Positions 57,729 to 64,000 of a stretch of 64,000 nucleotides of DNA are shown one piece after another. The notes below the pieces were generated by a model. That model did not search any database. It saw nothing but the letters and a program-made list of their open reading frames with translations, and was not told where the DNA came from. Numbering within the stretch: position 1 is the first letter of the stretch; every line of letters begins with the position of its first letter. The translations under genes and the position numbers were made by a program. The stretch is from Phoenix dactylifera (taxonomy: Eukaryota; Streptophyta; Magnoliopsida; Arecales; Arecaceae), in contig NW_024068001.1 in NCBI RefSeq assembly GCF_009389715.1, forward strand, positions 237,456 through 301,455. The letters are read 5' to 3'.

Positions 57729-59922
57729 TCAGTCTAGTCCTCTTCAATTGGTTTTGGTCAAATTAGTTCAAGTTTAATTAGGTCCACTTCCTTAATTTGA
57801 TTTTGATTTGCATTTGAATCCTTCTAGCAAGACTGAAACCATTCATGTTTTCAATTAATGAGGCGTAGCTCATTTTCCTTGGACACCCCTGGCCTAGGTC
57901 CACTACAATCCTGAGACAATAGTTTGGGCCTAAGCAGCGCTACAACTGGGCTGGAATTATGTTCAGCTAATTGGATGCTCATTTAAACTGAGCCAAACTT
58001 CTCTCCCCAATATTCACGGGGCTAATGAAGCCTGAAGCCATGAGTGTGTTTATAACTTGATTCGCTTGGAAATCAGCTCGAGCCAATTCAAGTTCAGTTA
58101 AGTTCAGCTGGATTTGGACCATTTTGATTAGATTGCAACTTGAAACGTAGTTGACTAACCTTCCCAAATTCAAACCCATAAATATGCATATTGTGTTCCT
58201 TTCACAATTCCCCTATTTGATTGATGTCTGATTAAGAATAATCTTTAATGCGTTTAATTAGTGGATGAAAATGCATCAAAAGGTATTATAGAAGCCTGGC
58301 AGGTTCCAGAACGAGGTGTTAGTCTAATAATAGTACGTGGCCTTTCTGCCTCCAATGGTGGGTCAGTTGAAGAATTTGTCCCTTCTTCGATCCGTGACAA
58401 TTACAACTGGAGGCTTGGGATCCACAGTACTATTTCCACTGTCCAGGTCTATTTTGAGCCATTATTTGCTCATAAAATTGAATGGAATTAGGAACTCTAT
58501 CCACAATGAAATGACAATTGGCCGGTAAATATGCCATCAGATGGTTTGGATTTTTCTATTAGAAAGAGGGGGCCAAAGCTGCCTTATTTATTTAATCTAA
58601 CAAGAGCTAACCTATTATGAGACCGATCCATTTTGTTCGAAAATTAGGTCAAGCAAGTTTACGATCCAGTCTATAGGTCTGGATCTTGATTGAAACCTCC
58701 CTACCCTTCCACAACCCTTATGGTAGGAGTAGGACTAAAAATCGATGCTACAGTTGTTCCCTTAGTCTCCAAAGGCCTGAATTTTTGGTGTTTATGCTGC
58801 AAAGATTACACTGTAATTTAGTTAATAGTTTGAATGTCCAAATTTGCTCCATATCCTATTTGGGTATGAATGAGATGCACTGCAAACATCATGGGGCCCA
58901 ACATGTGAATCATGCATGTATCTCAAATACTTATCGGCATGATGTACCACCAACCCCACATTTCACAATCAATGTCAGCCTCTGTCGGATATAATTTGTA
59001 CCCTTCCTGAAGCCACCACAAAGCGAGACTACGTCCTCATACCGAGCTGAGAACTGCATGGTGTGGTTAATTAAAAGCGGCGGTTCGACCATTTCAGCCT
59101 AAACAAGTTTGGCTTAAGAGCGATTCTTGGGTGGTAATCACTTGGATTAAGTCTTGCGAGGCAGTTTATGGAACTCCTTTAGAAAGCTATATCACCCCCC
59201 GGTAATTGATATTTGGCAGGTGGCTGACCCTATAGAATCTTTCTGTGCTTCCCAAACCCATCTGCAGGAGAATCAGGATAGTGCATGGAATGCTATTTGG
59301 GATGCCAATTTCCCTCCATTACTGGCTAGTTTAGTTCTTGCTTATTGTATGGGAGTTATTTTTGAACGTTGTAACTAGCTAGGCACATAAGGAAAGAGAG
59401 ATTAGGCCAAGAACTTTCAACATAGGCTACAAAACAAGAAGAAAAAGGAACAAGAGAAAAGGAAGATTGCAACATAATTATAATTTAAGACCAAAGCTCA
59501 ATCCAGTTATGGATTAGTGCCGAGTTGAAATAGATGCTGACCAACCAGATAAGATAGCTGAAAGGCAGCAGCAAGTCATTGCGTTCGACATCCAAAAGTG
59601 GACAGTCCCACTCCTTTGCGCCACGTTCACGCTTTTAGTTTGCTCCAACCGGAATGGGACATGAAGCCCCCAGCCAAACTTTGTTAATGATATGAAACCT
59701 CCAATGAACGTGTGTCCAGTATAAGGCATAAGCTGGTCTCATGTGACATATCTATAATAAGAAGATGCATCGCTGCAATTAGCTAGAAAATATTGCATCG
59801 TATAAAGCTAAAGGAATGTTAATTGGAAGGAATCGTTTTTCCTTTTTGTTCTTTTGCGTGTAAGATCAATCATACCCAAACAAGATCAACAACTATTTGT
59901 ACATCAACCAATACATTGGGAC
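57729..59922. other. Intergenic DNA
   Basis: No gene is recognised. Near 59122-59160 a short frame (DSWVVITWIKSCE) resembles an RNase H fragment, but it is too short to assign. Confidence 0.45.
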
Positions 59923-59928
59923 TTTATT
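59923..59928 (-). terminator. Poly(A) signal of proline-rich locus 3
   Basis: AATAAA on the minus strand lies about 160 bp below the stop at 60086-60088. Confidence 0.5.
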
Positions 59929-60085
59929 GCACGTACACACACACGACTAGGTTCCACATATGAACCGGCAAGGACGGGAATCCTGGTACAGAAATGTAGA
60001 ACACCACAGCACCGGCGTCTCTCATGAAGAAGTACATAGTATTTGTCAGATCCTATCGCGACACCGTTGCTAGTGGACGGAGTGA

Positions 60086-60528
60086 TCATGGTGGTGGCGG
60101 GCCGCGCGGTCTATGGTGATGAGGCGGCGGACCGGGCGGCCGCGGCCCTCGTGGTTCTGGCCGGGGTGGCGGCGGCCTCGGCTGTTCTGGACGGGGCGGC
60201 GGACGTCCCGGCGGCGGGGGCCTGGGCGGTTCTGGCCTGGGCGGCGGGCCCCTCGGCGGTTCTGGCCGGGGCGGCGGGCCCTTGGGCGGTTCTGGCCGGG
60301 GCGGCGGGGCCCTGGGCGGTTCTGGCCTGGGCGGCGGGGCCCTGGGAGGTTCTGGCCGGGGCGGCGGGGCCCTGGGAGATTGTGGCCGGGGCGGCGGGGC
60401 CCTTGGCGGTCTGGCCGGGGCGGCGGGGACCTGGGCGGTTCTGGCCGGGGCGGCGGGGGCCTGGGAGGTTCCGGGCGAGGAGGCGGAGGGCCGGGTGGGC
60501 GTGGCCGGGGTTCAGGCCGGGGCGGCAT
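60086..60528 (-). CDS. Proline-rich protein gene 3, one frameshift in a 30 bp repeat
   Basis: ATG at 60528 opens MPPRPEPRPRPPGPPPPRP. The core consists of ~8 units of a 10-residue repeat (PPPRPEPPRA type). The frame is lost at about 60409-60411, where one unit is a base short. After that point the other frame carries the same repeat to a natural end (PPPHHHRPRGPPPP, TGA at 60088-60086). An AATAAA lies 160 bp below, and TATAATTA lies ~65 bp above the ATG. No signal peptide is seen. The plus strand has stops in its glycine-rich frame, so minus is the likely coding strand. The function is unknown. Confidence 0.5.
60225..60465. repeat. 30 bp minisatellite within proline-rich gene 3
   Basis: Eight consecutive units of GGCGGTTCTGGCC(G/T)GGGCGG plus GGGGCCCTG-like ends vary at a few positions. 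One unit (near 60405) is 29 bp, causing the frameshift. Confidence 0.9.
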
Positions 60529-60639
60529 GGTGATGAAAAGGGATGGTATGTAAGAGTATGTTTGGTTAAAGATCCGGAAGGTGGCCTCTTAATTATAGGG
60601 GAGATGGAGGACGCAGTTGCTTGGCTTGGAGGCCAAAAA

Positions 60640-63600
60640 TGAAAGCTTGTCATCATCATGATAGTTTGCCTTTGACTTGTCGTTGGATGGACTGCATCAC
60701 CATGGATGATTCTTACTTCTTAGTTAAGAATTCAGAGAAATTATCAGCTTCTCACCATCCTGGGGGCAATGCATCCCGGTTGGAAGAAGAACAGGGGACC
60801 AAGGTTACGGGTTGTCAGCAAATTAATGCGTCTCTTGGAACAACTTTACCTCGGTAGTATGGCTTCGGTCAGGCAGGGCCGCAGGAGGGTTCTGAGTGGC
60901 CTTAGAAACAGTGTAAGTTTTAACATGGCTGGCCCATTTGCATCCCTAGGTTGGTATCACACACTCATAGAGTGCTACTTTTATCTAAAAGATTATGACA
61001 ACAACAACTGAAAATTATCTTCCTCTTCTTTCCCAGTTCCCATCGGAACCATTGGGAATTCATCGATATGATTTTTTTTAATTAATGTAAGAGTAGCAAA
61101 GTCAAATATGTATTATTTGTTTTTCTTTTTTCTTTTCAGCTTTTGGCCTAATTTACAAAATGCGTTTATGTTCAGTTATGTTGAATTGGGTCTCCTCTTT
61201 TTCGATTTAAGTTTAATTGGACCTGGCCCCTTACTTAGGTTCTAATTGGCTCTGTATGTAGCAAGCCTGAAACCATTCGTTTGACGCTAATCGTCGATTC
61301 AGACGTAGCAAATGTGGTCGTGTCCATTTACTTTGGTTGGATGGGTTCTTTTGATGACAATTTTGGCCTGGGTTGCGCTCCTTCCACTTGAGAGTTCTTT
61401 TGATGATTAGTTGGGCCTCTCCCCACTATATCTAGGCCGAACTCACTCGGCCTAATCTCGATCTTGTTTCAAATTCAGCTGAAACTACTGGAAACTCAAT
61501 AAAAACTGAAAGATACTTGGCTTCAAATATTTGGATTTCTTCTTTTATTTGTTTGTTTGTCTTTTATTTGGAGAGAGAAATCCACCTTAGTTCATCCACG
61601 TTATTATCCTCCAAATAATTACTAAAATAATGAAAAGTTGTAGAAGAGAAAGAAATTAAAATAAAATGAAATAAAGTGATGGAGAAGAGAATTAAAACCA
61701 GCAGAAGAACACAAAAGACATAGCATGTCTTTCGATGCTGCACCACCTATATCTCCACCTAGACACTGATCATATTTCAATTGAAAACACAAACAAAAAT
61801 AAAAAAAAACAAAACTTGAAGCACCACCATACCACTTAAATGAAATTGCCTAGATTCTTCTTTTGAAGCCTATAACATTACACTCGAAAGAAGTCATGAC
61901 ATTTATAATAGACCGTTCTTTATCGTACTATATCCATATCGAATTGGTATATGATATCTAACATACTAATATTCGGTACACCAAATTTTATAATATCATA
62001 TTACGTATATTGATATTGTAATAAAATGATGTTGGTATAGAATCCAGTGCTGAAACGATAAACCTTGCACTATAGACCAAGCTTCACGTGCTTGAAAGTA
62101 ACCAAGTGCAATTTAAAGGATAAAAAGACACATAGAAGTACCATCAAAGCCTGTAGGGATCCAGCACAGTGAGGTATTAGGTGCGGCCTCTGTGCCTCTG
62201 ATATGGACCCGTCGCGTAGGACCACCGGATAATTCAAAGACTACGTCCCTTCTCAGGTAGGCCAGCCGGTGACTGTAACAAGAGCTATGAGCTTTGGGTC
62301 CATTGTACTACACAATTTTAGTGGTCCATATGGGTCAGCTGGCATTGTAGATGCCATTGGATGGTTGAGATTTGTTGTGAGAAGGGAAATATGAGGACCC
62401 TTGGATGTTGGGACTGAGAGCTGAGTGGTGTGCAAGCTCAACCGCATGGAATAGAATTCAGGCCACAGTAGCAGCGGTTCAGGTCTCCATGCAAATCCCA
62501 AATCTAATGTAGTCTGTTAAACTCTAAGTGTTTTCGAAACTTTTGGTAATGTTGATTGAATCTTGGTTTAGAGTTCAAACATGTAGCTAGCAATAAGTTG
62601 ATATTAGGAAGGGCTAATTCATGCCTTCTATTTTATATCCACCTATTCTCGGAGGGTTGTCTCCAACTAGAATTGTGCTTTGGTCATACGTACAAGTCTT
62701 AAGAGATGATAACATCCAAACAAGCGCTCTTAACCAGACCCAGGCCAACCAGTTATGCAAACTAGTTGAATTTAGAGTCTAATTTGTGGACCTAAGTTTA
62801 GAAACCAATTTTTAATCAGACTAAGTTGATCATCAATTGATCCCCTTTTTACATATGGAAAAATGTCTGCACTAATGTAGGTGGGTATGATTTGACCATT
62901 CCATTGCTGAACTAAACCAACATCCTCAACAAATATTATTGTTTAATCCTATTTTCCGGGGGGAAAAACAACCCTAGTTCCACAAATACGTTCGGGCTTG
63001 GGATTTGAGAGTGAAAGATAGTGAGAGGTCATGCATACTTTTCTTGTAATCAAGGCATCCTCATGTCTAAGGAACCAAGTGGATCTCCTCGTCCAACTTT
63101 ACATTATCTCCAAGAGTAGGTAGTCATCATGGCATTGAAGGCTTAAATCTCACTTCTCCTTTTCAACAAGCAAATTAAGATCATAAAGTCTCGAAGCAAA
63201 TAAAAGGCCTATCCCTGTCAGTCAATTAGAGTAGTGTCATAACATTAAAGATTCTGATGGTGAGAACATCAAGTGGCATTTGAAATTTGTATACCAACAA
63301 TTTCTTATTTTTGAGCTCTCAAATTATATTTTGTACCGGCTTCATTTGCTCAATGAAAATCATTAGGCTCTGCCAAATCATTCTCAAAAAAAAAACTGCT
63401 TTTCAAATTAAAGTGTATTCGGATGTATTAGTACTTAATGTTAGATAGCATTTTGTTTCAGATATATACCACTACCAAGCTTTAGTACTTAATTTTACAT
63501 CAATTGTTTCTTGGAAATACGGGAAGCATAGTGGTATGAGCACAAAGTACTGAGAGGTGAGTATTTGATCTCTCTGAGAATAATTAGCTAGTTTTATTAT

Positions 63601-64000
63601 AAGGAATGAGGAGAGAGAAACTAATGCAGCTCTTTATTCTCCCTTTTGTTGAAACTTGTGTTAGATATGCAAAGTAAATGGGCTCCTATTATGGACTAAT
63701 TTGCTCACGACGAGGTTCCCTATTCCAAGTCTCTAGAATGAGGATATCGAATAATTGTATGACTTCACTTACAATTGTTCTTCTTCAAAGAAGAATTTTT
63801 GATTGTAGCAATAAAAAAAAAATCCTTCTTAAAATTACTATCTTGGATTTTAAGTAAAAAATAACAAAAACAGAAAAAGGAGCAAAAGGTGATTTACTAA
63901 AGGTGCTTGTATTCAAGTATTTGATCCCACCTACTTAAGTGTACTGTCTATCCCCCTCTGTACTACCTGCAACTATAGTGTATGCATGAAAAATAGAAAA
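60640..64000. other. AT-rich intergenic DNA to the window end
   Basis: There is no recognisable gene, RNA or transposon. The short open frames have no domains. Confidence 0.5.

Noticed and set aside
59110..59400. RNase H-like words (DSWVVITWIKS) and a 74-codon frame
   Set aside because: Too short and degenerate to assign to an element.
1..64000. tRNA, rRNA or CRISPR features
   Set aside because: No cloverleaf B-box context, rRNA core or spaced direct-repeat array was seen; the GA, TA and CT runs are simple microsatellites.

Overview
The window is nuclear DNA from a flowering plant. It is most likely a monocot and plausibly a palm; that is an inference from the TE-rich gene spacing, the ~9.9 kb AT-rich intron and the type of LINE ORFs, and no single marker proves it. 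About four fifths is AT-rich intergenic or intronic DNA broken by transposons and by a few GC-rich islands.

Layout. 1-5365: the 5' half of an L1-type LINE on the minus strand, split by a 1,994 bp hAT-type transposon (53-2046). The hAT element has an 8 bp target duplication and 17 bp terminal inverted repeats, and it carries the promoter-proximal region, 5'UTR intron and first coding exon of a DnaJ-chaperone gene: a gene-capturing (Pack-type) hAT. 8.9-9.3 kb: the 5' end of an unrecognised minus-strand gene. 12.8-14.5 kb: two miniature LTR (TRIM-like) elements. 16.05-17.24 kb: an intact intronless ANTH-domain clathrin-assembly gene (+). 20.46-32.12 kb: a complete five-exon ALFIN-LIKE PHD-finger gene (-) of 253 codons, with one very long intron. 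34.7-38.6 kb: a weakly supported minus-strand transcription unit. 38.8-40.0 kb: two LINE 3' ends (+). 42.4-49.0 kb: a near full-length LINE (-), with ORF1 (DUF4283 and CCHC knuckle) and ORF2 (APE endonuclease, RT, RNase H), a poly(A) tail and only a few inactivating breaks. A small TIR element sits inside its ORF1. 49.0-49.1 kb: a Ty3/gypsy RNase H scrap. 51.4-51.7 kb: a MIR156/157 precursor with its own TATA box. 53.6-60.5 kb: three short proline-rich-protein loci, all frameshifted in repeat tracts.

Functional view. The credible host functions are a clathrin adaptor (membrane traffic), an H3K4me3-reader-type PHD protein (chromatin), and miR156, the juvenile-phase microRNA that represses SPL transcription factors. 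They are independent units, not a pathway. The most novel structural observation is the DnaJ-carrying hAT nested in the LINE, because both the target duplication and the LINE reading frame across the empty site can be read directly from the sequence.
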